NCBI RefSeq assembly: GCF_040807025.1
Contig: NC_090943.1
Span: 622,501 to 686,500, forward strand
Length of the DNA stretch: 64,000 bases
Direction: 5' to 3'
Source: Struthio camelus
Taxonomy: Eukaryota; Chordata; Aves; Struthioniformes; Struthionidae
Shown here: piece by piece, positions 1 through 11,342 of the stretch
Numbering within the stretch: the stretch's first letter is position 1
Layout: every line of letters starts with the position of its first letter
Translations under genes and position numbers: made by a program
The notes under the pieces: generated by a model
Seen by the model: the letters and a program-made list of their open reading frames with translations, nothing else
Databases searched by the model: none
Told to the model about the DNA's origin: nothing

Positions 1-860
1 GGGCAGCTTCCGGCTGCTGCTGGCTGCCGCCGTCTCTCCGCGCCGGCGCTGCTCCGTCGGCCGGGCTGCCCGCAGCGGGAACCTGGGCTGCTCCCCCTCT
101 CCCCTCTGCTGGGCTCCGTGGGGCTGCGCGCTCTCCTGCCGGCCTCCAGCCCTGCGCCTGCGCGTCGCCCTCGGGCGCCTTCCCCGGGCTGCCGACGGAG
201 CCTGCCGGAGCCGGGGAAACCCGGCTCGCCCTCGGCGGGCTGCTCCCGGCGGAGCCGAGCCGCGGGGGGAAGGCTGCGGAGGCGGCACGGGCTGCGAACG
301 CGCTGCTGGGACGTGCAGGCAGGGGCGGCGGAGGTGGGAATTTCAGTAGGTCTTGGGCAGCGGCCGGATGCCAGGGTGAGGGCCGCCTCTCGCCGCGCTG
401 TGCTTTCGAGATCCTTTCTTTCCCGGCTCACGCTAAATCCCTGGGTGCGGGAAGCGGCTGGTTTGCAGCTCCGGGGAGAGCGCTGCCCACAGCGTGCTCC
501 TCGCGGAGCCCCCGCGCGGCCCCATCGCCGGGTGCTCGCCCGGCCCCCCGAGGAGCCGGCAGGGGCTGCGGGTGCCGAGCCCCTCGACGGCCGTGGGACG
601 CTCCCACCCTCATGGGCAGCGGGAGCCGGGTGGCGTGCGGTGCTGTCGGACTCCCCTTCTCCCCTGGGTTTATTCCTCCGTAACGTGTCCTGCAACGTTA
701 AAGCCGGGCAATACTCAATGCAAGGCCGTTCCCTTTTCTGGAGGCGGCGGCTGCTGCTAGGAGGGCTTGGGGCTGCTGTGACTTGGCATTTGCAGCGCGG
801 GCTTGAAGATAAGCAGGGCCGGGGTGGGGGTCTTCCTTCAGCCCTGCCACATTAATGAAA
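1..860. other. CpG-rich segment, possible promoter/5' exon region
   Basis: GC-rich sequence dense in CpG from the left edge to about 650, easing off by 860. Reading frames exist on both strands but show no family motif and are explained by base composition. It may be the CpG island and first exon of a gene lying mostly outside the window. No coding claim is made. Confidence 0.4.
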
Positions 861-1261
861 GGTGTTTGTAACTCTCCTAAGAAATATTTTGCAGATTGAT
901 TCATTTGTTGGTAACGTCCGTGTGGGCTGCTTGGAAAGGACTCTTCACTGACCTCTTCTGCATGATGTTCCTGTCGATATATAGCAAGCTAATCGTTGTG
1001 TGTGGTGTACGCCTTGGAAACGTGCTTCTTTGTAAAATTAGTCTTTTGTACCGTCGGCTGCTGGCTTGCAGTCGTGCACTGCTGCAGTCAGTTGGCAAAG
1101 GTGCCATTGGCAGGGCCCGTGGACGGTAGATGTTATCCCCAGGCAAACACTGATCCCTCTTGCTGCTGTCATTGTGGTGATAGGGCCCTTAGCTGAGAGG
1201 CTGTGGAGGCGAGAGGCCCTGGGCGGCGCTGGGAACCAAGGGCTCCCGAGCGGAAACTTGC

Positions 1262-1465
1262 GCTGACTTGCTGTGTGGCTCGAGGCAAGTCTCAACGTTT
1301 CTGCCTCAGTTTCCCCATCTGTAAAATGGGGATAATAATGCTTACTGTACCTACCTCACAGGGGTATTGTGAGGGTTAACCAATTACCTACTGTTTGTAC
1401 AAAGCTTTGGAGAGGATATAAAGTGCTTGGCTATGAGACTGCTAAGTAGTAGTACTATTACTAGT
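1262..1465 (+). repeat. MIR-like CORE-SINE, 5'-truncated
   Basis: The stretch carries the hallmark SINE core: a 'gcctcagtttccccatctgt' block, then 'aaaatggggataataatg', 'cctacctcacaggg', 'ttgtgagggttaa', and a 3' 'aaagtgcttggctatgag' leading into a short trinucleotide-like tail (agtagtagtac). This matches the known MIR layout in order and spacing. The tRNA-like head with Pol III A/B boxes is not recognisable, so the copy is 5'-truncated. Confidence 0.8.
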
Positions 1466-1469
1466 ACTA

Positions 1470-4400
1470 CTGTGGACTAGGGACTGCTCTTCGATTAGAT
1501 AACACCTGTGAGAATTTCTCCTAGCAAGCCTTTGTAATGCAGCAGAGCATGGACCATATGTATTTATATCTTTTTTTTTTTTTCTAATCTAGAAATTAAT
1601 AAAAGGTGAAAACTGATATAAGGAAATTGGTTTGTCTGGTGCCATTTGCCTCGTGTTGCTGCTCGGGGTCGAGCCCGCTGCCCTCCTCCTGCTCCCCGGG
1701 GCGTTGCTGGACGCTGAGGCCGGACTCGCGAAGTGGGTGAGGACTGTTGGGTTCAGTTGTCTGTTTTTTCTCCTAGTGTTTCTATTTCTGCTCTGTTTCA
1801 GCATCAAGCTCCCTGCCCGCTTTTACAGCTGCTCTAGAGCTGGGTGGCCCTTGGCTGCAGGTGGTTTCCCCCGTGCCTCCCCCGAGCTCGGCTTCAGGCT
1901 GAGCTGGACGGCCGGGGACGTGGGTGGCTTTTCTGCGTCTGGGCACCGCCAGCTTTGCCCAGGGCTAGGTCTGCACAAATGCCCGAGGCCCCTGAAAAGG
2001 GCTGGCGTTTTCTCGAGAAGCTCGGAAAATCGCGGTCCTCGGCCTCGCGCGCTGCCGAGTCCCGGCTGCTCAGGCGCCTCGCTCGCATCCGGGCGGCAAT
2101 TCCCGGGATCGCGTCTCTGAGCGGTCCCTCCGCGGCGGTTTCCGTGCGGTGGTCCTCGCCGTCCCCGCGCCGCTCCCCTGCGCGGCAGGGGCCGAGAGCG
2201 CTGGTTAGCGGGGACGGACAGCGCGGCCGGCCCAGCGCAGGGGGCCGATTCCCGCTGCTGCCCGTTCAGGTTTTGCACCTTTGCAGGAGCTTTTGAGAAG
2301 GGCAGCGCAAGCGGTATGGGCTGGATCTGTATGTTGCCAGGGGAACCAGAGGTGCCAACATCTCGCTAATTTGGCCTGCGGATTATTCAGGCGCCGAAGT
2401 GACGGTGTCTCCAGGTGAACCGGTGCCTGCGTTTCCCCGGCAGTCACCGCGGAGCAGCGCACCGGCCGGGCTCGGCTGCCCCAAACAGCGCGTGCGATGC
2501 TCCCCGGGGCGTCAGGCAGGCGCCCAGGGCTGGATCGACGCAGAGCAAACCTGGATTTATATAAAGCAACTGCTGCTGGGTGGCTGGGGCAAGAGGCATC
2601 GCCGCACGGCACGGGGGTCCCGGAGCCACGGGGAGGCGGGCAGCTCCGTCCCGGCGCAGGAGCAGCTTTTGCAAAAACAGTTTCACTAGGCAGCTCAGCT
2701 CTGCCCTACTAGGGGTACATACAGGAGACGTGCCTGTGCTGGTGCCTGTCCTCCCCGCTGTGTCCCCATGCAGCCCTCGTGTGCCGTGTCCTTCACGGGT
2801 GGCTGCAGGGCTCTCGGTGACGGGTCTGCTCCCCCTTCTTGTCCCTCCTGAAACACTGCCGCCTTTTCCTTCCCCTCCTGCAGTCCCAAACCTTCTCCTT
2901 TCCGTGGCTGCTTTGCTGCCGGTTGAGGAGCGCTCACAGTCAGGACACGGTTGCTGTGTACGGCCCCCCACTCGTGACCCCAGGCCCCCCGTCGTCCCGC
3001 GGACGCTGTGCCCCAGGGACCCCCTGCCCTGGGCTACGTCCCTCCCCGACAGCCGTTCCCACGAAGCCTGCGAGGCGCAGAGCCATCTGCGTCCCCTTGC
3101 CCCCGCGGCTGGTCACCAGCTCCGTGACCCAGCATGGCCCCGTTTAGCTTGGCCACCGCTTGTGCTGGTGGCCCCAGTTTCTCCTCGGGAGGTTCCCCGG
3201 ATGGGTTTACGCTGTTTAAGCTGGAGGGGAAAAGCCAGAGTACTACAGCCTCGTGAGCAAAGGACAGTTGCAGCCCAGTGCTCACAGCTGCAAGACATAA
3301 AGCCCCTTTCAGCTCTGCCGGCCGGGGGCCAAGCACAAGGATAGCTCCGTACCCTGCTGCTGCCGGAGGGCAGCAGGTCACGCAACCTCCGCCTTCAGAG
3401 CGTGGGCTGAAGTTATCCCACCGCGAGCCCAGCAAGCCTGCAACGCTGGAGAGAGCCCGCGTTTGGGTGGCCCCTGGGAAATTGCACCACGGCACCTTCG
3501 CCAAGAAAACGAAATGCTGCAGGTAGCAGCCTGCCCTGTCCGCGACATTGTGCGAGCTCTGCCCTTGCTCACTGGAGACTCTCTGCTGATCCGGCAGGGC
3601 TTCGGGGTCCTTGCACGGGGTCAGTATCAGCTGCAGTGAGAAGAGCTGGAGGTGACAAAAAGGCCTGACTGGGGAGAAGGAACTGGGACGTCTGCTCTTA
3701 GGACTGCCATGTCTGAAACGACGGTGGCCTGAAATTGAAGAACAGACCTAGCTTCAGGAAAATGCATCATCCCCAGGGGCACCAAAGCCCCCGGTGCTGG
3801 TCCGGTGCTGCTGGCCCCTTGGACCAGGTCAGTCCCATCTGCACCGCGCCAGGCTGCCCTCGCAGCCAGCTGCACCGTAGCACCGTGCCGAGCTGTCGCC
3901 GGAGCAGCTCAGAGGTCTGTGCCGCGGAAACGCCCTTCAGGCAGCGCGCTTCCCTTCCAAAGGGCTCAGGCCAACCCCAGCGCCGACGGGCTCAGCGCCC
4001 CACAGCAGCCCAGCCTGCAGCGCGTGCCACCACGCGGCCGCGGCCCCGTGGGAAACCAGACCTCACCCTGGGCTTACCGAACCGCTGCTCCCCGCTCTGG
4101 TCGCACTGATGCTCGCTGGAGTCGCGAACGAGGAGGCAACCAGCTCCCGAGTTGTTCCAGGAATAGGAGGAAAAAAAGAGAAGAAGAAAAAACAAATCAG
4201 GAGTAAGTGGAAAGTGGCTCCTTCCTGCGGGGGCATTGCTCTCCCTGCTTTTACGTCCCCATCTGCCCTTCCCCGTTGTGTTGCAGGCTGGTCTCAGACT
4301 GCCAGTTGCAGCAGGCTGTGCATGTGTTTGCAATAGCGGGTTGGAGCAAACTTCCCAACAAACGCGAGCAGGCGGCACGTCCCGCTGTGCCGGGTGCTGG

Positions 4401-5700
4401 GCGAACGCAAGAGGAGACGAGGGGCCCTGAGGCACCGAGCTGTTTGGGGGAGGAGAGCCCTCAATTAGCTGTTTGTTAGTTTGTTAGATTTTAAACACTC
4501 ACATTCATGATTTTGCCTTGGGAATACTCTCTGGTTTTTCTGTGCAAACAAAATACCAACTGTCTTTATTGCTAAAAGCAGAGCCCGCACTGACGGGCGA
4601 GCCCTGCCGTACCCACGAGCGCAGCGGAAGGACGAGCAGCCGGCGCAGAAGCGCGCTCGGAGCAGCTCCAGGAGCATCACGCTCGACCCTCGTCCTTCGC
4701 GCGGCGTGCGCCTGCTGGCCGCCCCCAGCAGAGCTGGAGCGCCGGGCTGAGCGTGAAACAGCGCCGTCTGCACCGACGTCAGCACGCTTCGCTATACGCA
4801 GGAGTGCACTTAAAAGCTGAAACAACTTGTTCCAAAGTGTTTTATCGGTTATATCTGGGTAAGTATTCCTGCTTTAGCCAAATCCTCACAAAGTTTCCTC
4901 CCCGTTTGAGGAGCTTGCACTCTGGCAAGCAGCACAGACAGACTTTCTGAAAAGACCTAACGAGGGTTTTCCCTCCCTGCGTGGAGGGAGAGGAGGGGCA
5001 GGCTCTCCGGCAGGTATTTCAGCCAGCAGCTGCCCGTCTCCACGCGAGAATCAGAGGCAGAACCAAATTCCCAGAGGCTGAGGAGCCGAGAGGGTTCGTG
5101 TGTCCTCCTCCGCAGAAGCTGCAGCGTCCGAGAGCAACGAGCAGCAGCCAGCGCTTGACCCTGCCCTTGCCTTTGTCATCCCGTTCACTTATTTGCTGTC
5201 GTGATACGGACAAAGAGGGACCATGTTTATTGATTCAAACTCTGGCTGAAGGCCTGGCCCTGCGGAAAGCATCCAGCTGCTGAATCTGGGCGCACAGCTG
5301 TTACCTGTATGAAAGCAGTGTGGCCAGCACCCTCTGAGCAGTGTCTTCTCCTCTCTGGACAGTGGCCCCATGGGAATCGCAGCCAAACCCCGGGGGGGCT
5401 GTGGTCACCGGCTCCTGAGCAGCACCCAGACGGTGCCTGCTCTGCGCTGGCCCTGGACACAAGAGAGCAGAGGCAGCTCAGCAGAACCGCATGCAAGCCC
5501 AGCTCATGCCCTTTGCAGATGGACAGATTTGGCCTGTCTTAGGGGCCACCACCACACCTGATGTGGCTGGGGTTTAAGATGCTAATGGAAACCTGCTCGC
5601 TGCAAACTCAGCAGCCCTGCTTGATGGACACCAGAGCTCAAGCTGAAGAGGAAAGCTGAAGCCTTAAGGTTCAGAAAAACCTGACCTAAGGTTATAAGGA
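1470..5700. other. Intergenic, no gene recognised
   Basis: Mixed composition with CpG-rich patches at about 1,660-2,560 and 4,570-4,780 and AT-rich patches at about 1,500-1,625. There is an oligo-T run at 1,571-1,583. None of the open frames shows a conserved motif, a signal peptide or paired splice sites, and they occur on both strands at similar length. Confidence 0.4.
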
Positions 5701-5756
5701 CATTTTAAGACCTTCACATAAATTAGGAAGTAGAATTTTATCATCGAAGAAGGAAG

Positions 5757-5951
5757 TTGCCAGAGACTGAAAGGAACTGGAGCTCACTATGGACGAGCTG
5801 CAGAACAGGACTGTGTAATTTAGAAGACATGAAAAAAACAACAAAAAACCAGTATGAGGATGAAAAGGTGGCGAGAAAAGATGCTGAATGTGAGTGGAAA
5901 AACAGCTCTAGAGAAGAAGCTTCTCTGGAGAGGCCAGCAGAGATCTACTAG
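5757..5951 (+). pseudogene. Weak type II keratin-like coil 1B relic
   Basis: The translated segment contains LCNLED, KNQYEDE and KDAECEW in that order. This resembles the helical coil 1B of type II keratins (an N-x-x-D, then KNKYEDE, then AENEF pattern). The upstream frame is broken by a stop at about 5,817, and no neighbouring keratin exons or good splice sites were seen. The match is short and coiled-coil-like, so chance similarity is possible. Confidence 0.2.
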
Positions 5952-7799
5952 TGAGCAAGAAAGCTGGGCCGTGTTGGTGGGCGTGATGGGAACACTGAGT
6001 GTCTCTGGCTCGACACTTTCTTCTTGTCCTGGGGGGGTTTGCATGCACGGTTCCACACTGCTACACACATGGAAAAGGGTGGGCAGGTCCTGTGTGGCTG
6101 TGAGCCACGTCCTATAGTGCCCATGAATTCAACTTGCTCTGTCTTCAAATCAGTGAGCGAGTTCCCTGCTCACATGTGCCAAATCCTACTGCAGGGTCCC
6201 GCAGATGGAGAGCACATGTGGGTGTGCATTTTGGAGCACATCTGGGCTCCACATGACTATTTTCTGCTGCTGAAGATCTGAGAACTGATGGCCAAGGTTA
6301 ATCAAGGTGTGTATGTGCGTGCATCAGCCTATGCACTTTTGTGTGAAAATGCTTCAAAGGTCAGTGAGCCCAGACCCAAACTGGACATTTGTATGTGTCC
6401 ATGTAGGGCTGGCTGTCTCATCCCAGGTCCTCAGGCTTTCTGGGAATCCCAAATGTGAAGAGAGGCAGACCAGAAGGAGCTTTCCACTGCAATGCACGCA
6501 TGTCCAGCTCTCACCGGGACCCCCACTGGGACTTTGTTGTCCCTGTGGGGGTCTGGCCCCCGAGCCCCTCTGCCAGGCTCGACCTGGGCACCCCCTCTCA
6601 CCTTCCTCCCTCTCACAGCCTTTCCTTCTCCATTGAATTTCTTCTCTTTCTTCCCTATCTTTGTTCCCTGTTGAATAAGAGGTCTGTTCAACCAGCTAAG
6701 GGTTTTTCTGCTCTCCCCTGAATGCATGAGCAGAGCACAGCCAAAAATAGTGGCCCAGGGGCCATGTGCTATGGTGGCACCAGGTCTCGGTGTGCTGCCC
6801 AGCTCCGTGCTCAGCCGCCGGCCCCGCAACCACCAGCTTGCAAGGGGGAGCCGGCCCCGAAGCTGCATTTCCCAGCTCTGCATCCCTTTGCCATAGCTGC
6901 TGTGGTGTCACCTTGCCCCCAAGACCAGCGCTGAGCAGAAACAGCTTGTGAACACCATCTGAATTCTTTACTTTAACCCCAGAGGAGAGTCTGGTCTCAG
7001 GTCTTCTGGGAATATGAAGATAGACCCAAACTTGTAACCAGCAGACACCAGAAGCTGCTCCCCAGACCCTTGGTTTGCAGACAGGATGGATGCTACTCCT
7101 TCTCAGAGAGAGGACCGGGATGTCCCCGCTGTCCCATGTGGTGAAGCTTTGCTCCAGGGTCCATGGCTGTGACCCAGACGTGTGGCTCAGCCATGAAAGG
7201 AGGGCTGAGAGAGAGGATTCAGGAAAAGAAACGCTTCCTGGAAGCACGGAGTGTTTCACAGCAGCAGAGCCACTTGCAGCCTTTGAAGAACTTCAGACTC
7301 TGACCTGGAGACTTCACACTGAGAGCCTTGGCACATCGCAGCTTGGCCTAAAGCCATAGACAACATAGCTCAAATAGGCTATTTTTTTCACGCAGACCCT
7401 GTTAACAGCACTGTTGGGTGTCAAACCAAAGGGTCAAACACTCCATGACCGTTTCTGCAGCCTAGCCATGCGACAGCGGCTGGGAAGCGCACACGCTTCC
7501 AGTCTGCCACACACCCAGGCACAGGAAGAACCTGAGTTGGAAACAAGCCTCCTCGTCTCGGAAAGCAGCACCTTTTCCTCCTTCCCTCGGCCCAAGCAGT
7601 GATGTTGCCTCGGTTCCCTCTGCACCTTCTCGGTTCTTGCCAGCCATGCCCGCAGCACAGGCCAGCCATGCTCATGCAGACCCTGCCTTTACAGACCCGG
7701 CCACCTCCTGGTCGGATATCGGCTGCTGGCAGCCAGCTGGCTGCCATCTGGTTCTTGTTCCGGTGGGAATCACAGCCCTCCCGCCAGGATTTCCCAGTC
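5952..7799. other. Intergenic, no gene recognised
   Basis: Unremarkable sequence between the keratin-like relic and the SNTX-like pseudogene. I looked here for the missing N-terminal half of the pseudogene, including a counterpart of the first coding exon at 13,467, and found none. Confidence 0.4.
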
Positions 7800-9978
7800 C
7801 ACATCCTTAAGGACAGCAATGAATACCTTCATGAAATTCATCTCTTACTCCTTTGCATCAAGGAATTCACTGAGTCTCTGAATATCGAATGGTGAGTGGC
7901 CCATCTTGGTTAAGCTCTCTGCCAGAGCCCCTTCCTCCTTGTCCCCTCCACGGATGGATGGTAAAACCTTAAGGATGTGACTTTGGTGTCCTCCCAGAGT
8001 CAGCTGCAAAGAGTGGTGTTCAATCCAACACAAGACTTTGTTGCATTATTCACGTTCACCTCCTTAAAGGAAGAAGAGCCACATCTATTAGATTTAATTA
8101 AGTGGCTTTGTTCCAGCAAGTCTCATGTTAATCCCTCATCAGTGGATCCAGCTCCTGGGGAGGGAGAGCACAAACAGTGGTTTGAGAAGACAGAGATACA
8201 CACAAAGGTATGAGAGCTGGCAAAATCCTTCTCCGAGTTTGCTACTGTCAACAAATCTGATGGGAAAACACAGTTCGTTACATCCTCCGTCCCAGACAAA
8301 AGCCACGCAGGGGCCACCATTTACCTCTACGAGGCTGGAATACCGATCAACAGCGATTTTGAGCCACCGGCAAAGGCCCTCCCTTGCCAGGTTGCCCCCC
8401 ATGGGGCATGACAGCGTGCGGCTCGTGCTCCGACCCAGGCGCCTTCGGCAGGACCACTGTCTGCGGTATTGGGTGAAGCATGGCACCGCGGAGCACAGGG
8501 ACTGGTGAGCTGTGCAAATCGGCGGTGATGCAGAGACGCTCACGCTCACAGACCTGCTAGCAAACACCTACTACCTGTTCCGCTACGCAGCCAGGACTAG
8601 AGCATGCTGGTGGCCCAGCAGCAGCCTGCGGTCTACGCTCTGCTGCTGGAGAAGGCAGCGGACAATTCCTGCTGCCCCAGTGCCACGTACCAGCTGGGAG
8701 CAGATAGCCCGCTGGCTCTTGGCAAGGTGGTCCTGCTGCTGGGAGCCATGGGCTCTGGGAAGACCACCCTGGTCAATACCATGGTCAACCACATGCTGGG
8801 CATGCAATGAGAGGACATTCTCAGGTTCACGCTGTTCCCCAAGAACACAGCCGGGTGGCCAGGGCAGAGCGGACGTCGGAAGTGATGACCTACATGGTCG
8901 CCTCCCAAGCGGGCTTCCAAGCGTCCGGCGGCCTCACCCTGATTGACATGCCAGGCTTCGGTGATGCCAGGGGGACGAAGGAAGACAAGCTGGTTGCGCA
9001 GCAGCTCCACACACTCTTCTCCACCCTGAGCGGCTTCAACCACATTGACTCCATCAGCCTCATCGTCCTAGCCTTGCTCACTGGCTTGATGCAAGCCCAG
9101 AAATATGTCTTGTTCTCAGTTCTCTCTCTCTCTCCTCAGCAAGGACATTGAGGGTGGCCTCCAGGCGCTGCTCACCTCTGTGCCTGGGCCAGTGCTGCCG
9201 GCCCTGGAGGCCATCAGCGCCATGGACCTGCCAGCACCCAGGGCCAACGACCTCCCTGTGCGTTTCCCGTTCAACTTCTCCAGCCTCTTTGCCAGCAATG
9301 CCATGGCCGGTGAGGGCAGTCGAAATCACCATAAGGTAGCCTGGAAGTGAGCGGCTTGGGGCATGGCGTCCTGGCTCGAGTCCGTGCTGAGGTCTGGCGC
9401 TGATGAAGGAGGTCCTCGTGGCCCAGCAGCAGCTGGACGGGTGCACGCACGAGCTGCCCACCCCTGTCCAGGCTGGGCTGGCCAAGCTGCAGGAGATGTG
9501 AGAGGTGGCTCAGGAGCAGCACTTGGACGAGATGCGTGTGGGAAAGCTCTTCCCACGTGCAGCCGGGCAGAAAAATCTCTGTGCTGACAGACATCTCCAG
9601 GATGGGCGGCCGGGCCCTCAACTGCCACCACTGCAGCTACATGTGCCGCTACCCCATCTCGCCCGACGTGAACAAGCGGCAGTGCACGGCCCCGGCCCGC
9701 GGCACGGGCACCTGCAGGGCCGGCCCAGGGGGGTGCTGCTGCCACGTGCCCTCCAGCCAGCCCCACCGCTGCGAGTACGGGGCCGTGGCGGGGGGCGGGC
9801 CGCGGCGCCCGAGGAGCTGCGCCAGCAGTACGCTGCCCTGGAGGAGGGCGTCGGGGGCTGGCGTGCGCGGCGCGGGGCAGCCCCCAGCGCCTGCAGCAGC
9901 TGGCCCTGCAGCCCAGCCCGCTCTCCTCGCCCCACCGCGTCGACCTGCTGCCGCGCAGGGAGGAAGAGGAGCTGACCG
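7800..9978 (+). pseudogene. Stonustoxin-like/GTPase pseudogene, 5'-truncated, with internal inversion
   Basis: Decayed paralogue of the intact gene at 13,467-20,275. In order it keeps an inverted piece (about 7,803-7,967, reading on the - strand), the end of the SNTX-type region (7,968-8,375), the first FN3 domain (8,404-8,600), a GTPase domain with a readable P-loop GAMGSGKTT near 8,741 and a DMPGFGDARG switch motif near 8,946, the Cys/His-rich segment (9,590-9,780) and part of the C-terminal tail (to about 9,978). The N-terminal MACPF-like part and the second FN3 domain are missing. Stops and frameshifts occur throughout (for example TGA at 8,508-8,510 and 8,808-8,810), and the 3' half is much richer in GC than the intact copy. 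It cannot encode a full protein. The tandem arrangement and same orientation point to an old local duplication. Confidence 0.9.
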
Positions 9979-11150
9979 CGCGGGAAGGGCAAGGCGGCTC
10001 CGGCTGCAGGCACCCGAGCGGCCTCATCTCCCCTTTCTGCTAATGCAAAGCTGATTTGCAAAGCCCCTGACTCCCCCAGACACGGGGGGAGGTTGCACCA
10101 CAGCGCAGCGACCCGACAAGAGCTGATGGTCGCTCGGCCTTTCTCGCTGCAGAAAATCTGCGCCGGCTCTGCGTGCGTCGGCAGCGCTCTGGTTCTCTGA
10201 GGCCCGTCTGCTCCCTCGCGGGCTGTCAAAATCCTCGCCGGGTTTAACCATTCGGCGCAGAGCCTGCAGGTGGACCCGGAGCAGCTTCCCCGTCCGGCGG
10301 GGACGTGGCAGCAGCCCCCTCCGCCTGGCGTGCCGGCTGGGCGGCGCGGTCCCGCAGGCAGGCTGCGCCGGTGCTGGGCCGGCAGCGAGGACAACGTGGG
10401 GCCCGGCCCGGGGCCCCCTGCCCCGGAGCTTGCAGCCGGCACGCGTGCAGCCACGGGGACACGGGGACGAGCGCGTCGCTTCCAGCCCGCGGGCCCTCCT
10501 CCTCGACCTGCCGCCGTGCCGCGGTAGCCCCGGGGCATCTCTCCCCCTGCTCCCGGGCCGCTCCAGCTTCTTCCTTGCTGCTCTGCAGTCGCTCCCCGCG
10601 GGGCCGGCGGCACCCCGGCTCCGTGATCGTGTCCCTTGCCACTGCCCACAGCGCACGGCACGGCCCCGTGCTGCCGCCGGCCGGCCAGGGCCCGCGAGGG
10701 CGGGCAAGGACGAGGTGACCTCCTCCGCCACCGGCGCCCCTTCCTGACCCATCTCCCGACGTCCTCACCCTGCTCGCCCGCGGGGGCGGGGGGGTGATGT
10801 AGTTTGGGGGGGGGGGGTACCACCTAGTTTCCGGGGGGCCCAGCTCCAATGGGAAAGGCTGTGGGGACCTCTGTTCCAGTCAAGCTCTTCCTCTGCCTTA
10901 TACTCACAAGCTTCTCCTTCTTCATTACCTTGTTTCTTCTCTGTCTAGTCCCTGTCTGCCTGTTCCCCGTTTGTGCAAGAAAAGGAGAGCTTGGGCAGCC
11001 AGGGGCTGCACCCAGACTCACCCCCCCCCCCCCTTAAAAAAAGTGTCCTCACGGTGGCCCTGCTCCCAGAGCTCCTGGCAGGGCCCCCCCGACACTGCCC
11101 CTGCTGGCTGCAGAGAACATGCACACTCATTGCGTCCCCTCCGCTTTCGT
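9979..11150. other. GC-rich intergenic with homopolymer tracts
   Basis: No gene recognised. It contains a G run at 10,806-10,818 and a C run at 11,021-11,034. Long open frames on the - strand between 9,618 and 10,850 are composition artefacts. Confidence 0.4.
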
Positions 11151-11336
11151 TTTCTGTTTCCTACCTCATCCGGCAACGCACTGTAGACTGAGCGCGTCCC
11201 CTCCGACCACCCTGAGCGGGCCGGCGGGCGGCGAGGCAGCGCAGGGGCGAAGCGAGCCGGCCAGCCGAGGGGCGCTCCTCGGCCCCTTCTTGGGACGGCC
11301 GCTCCCCGCGGCGGCAGGAGCCCCAGCTCCAGAAGG
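11150..11336 (+). promoter_or_regulatory. Candidate CpG promoter and non-coding first exon of the SNTX-like gene
   Basis: A CpG-rich patch (about 11,185-11,340) ends in a consensus donor GTAAGT at 11,337-11,342. A good acceptor (ctctcacgcag) ends at 13,432, only 34 bases before the start codon at 13,467. Together these suggest a non-coding first exon spliced to the coding exon. No TATA box was seen. This is inference from splice signals only. Confidence 0.35.
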
Positions 11337-11342
11337 GTAAGT

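Noticed and set aside
9618-10849. 401-codon and overlapping - strand frames
   Set aside because: Opposite strand of the SNTX-like pseudogene and GC-rich flank. No motif.
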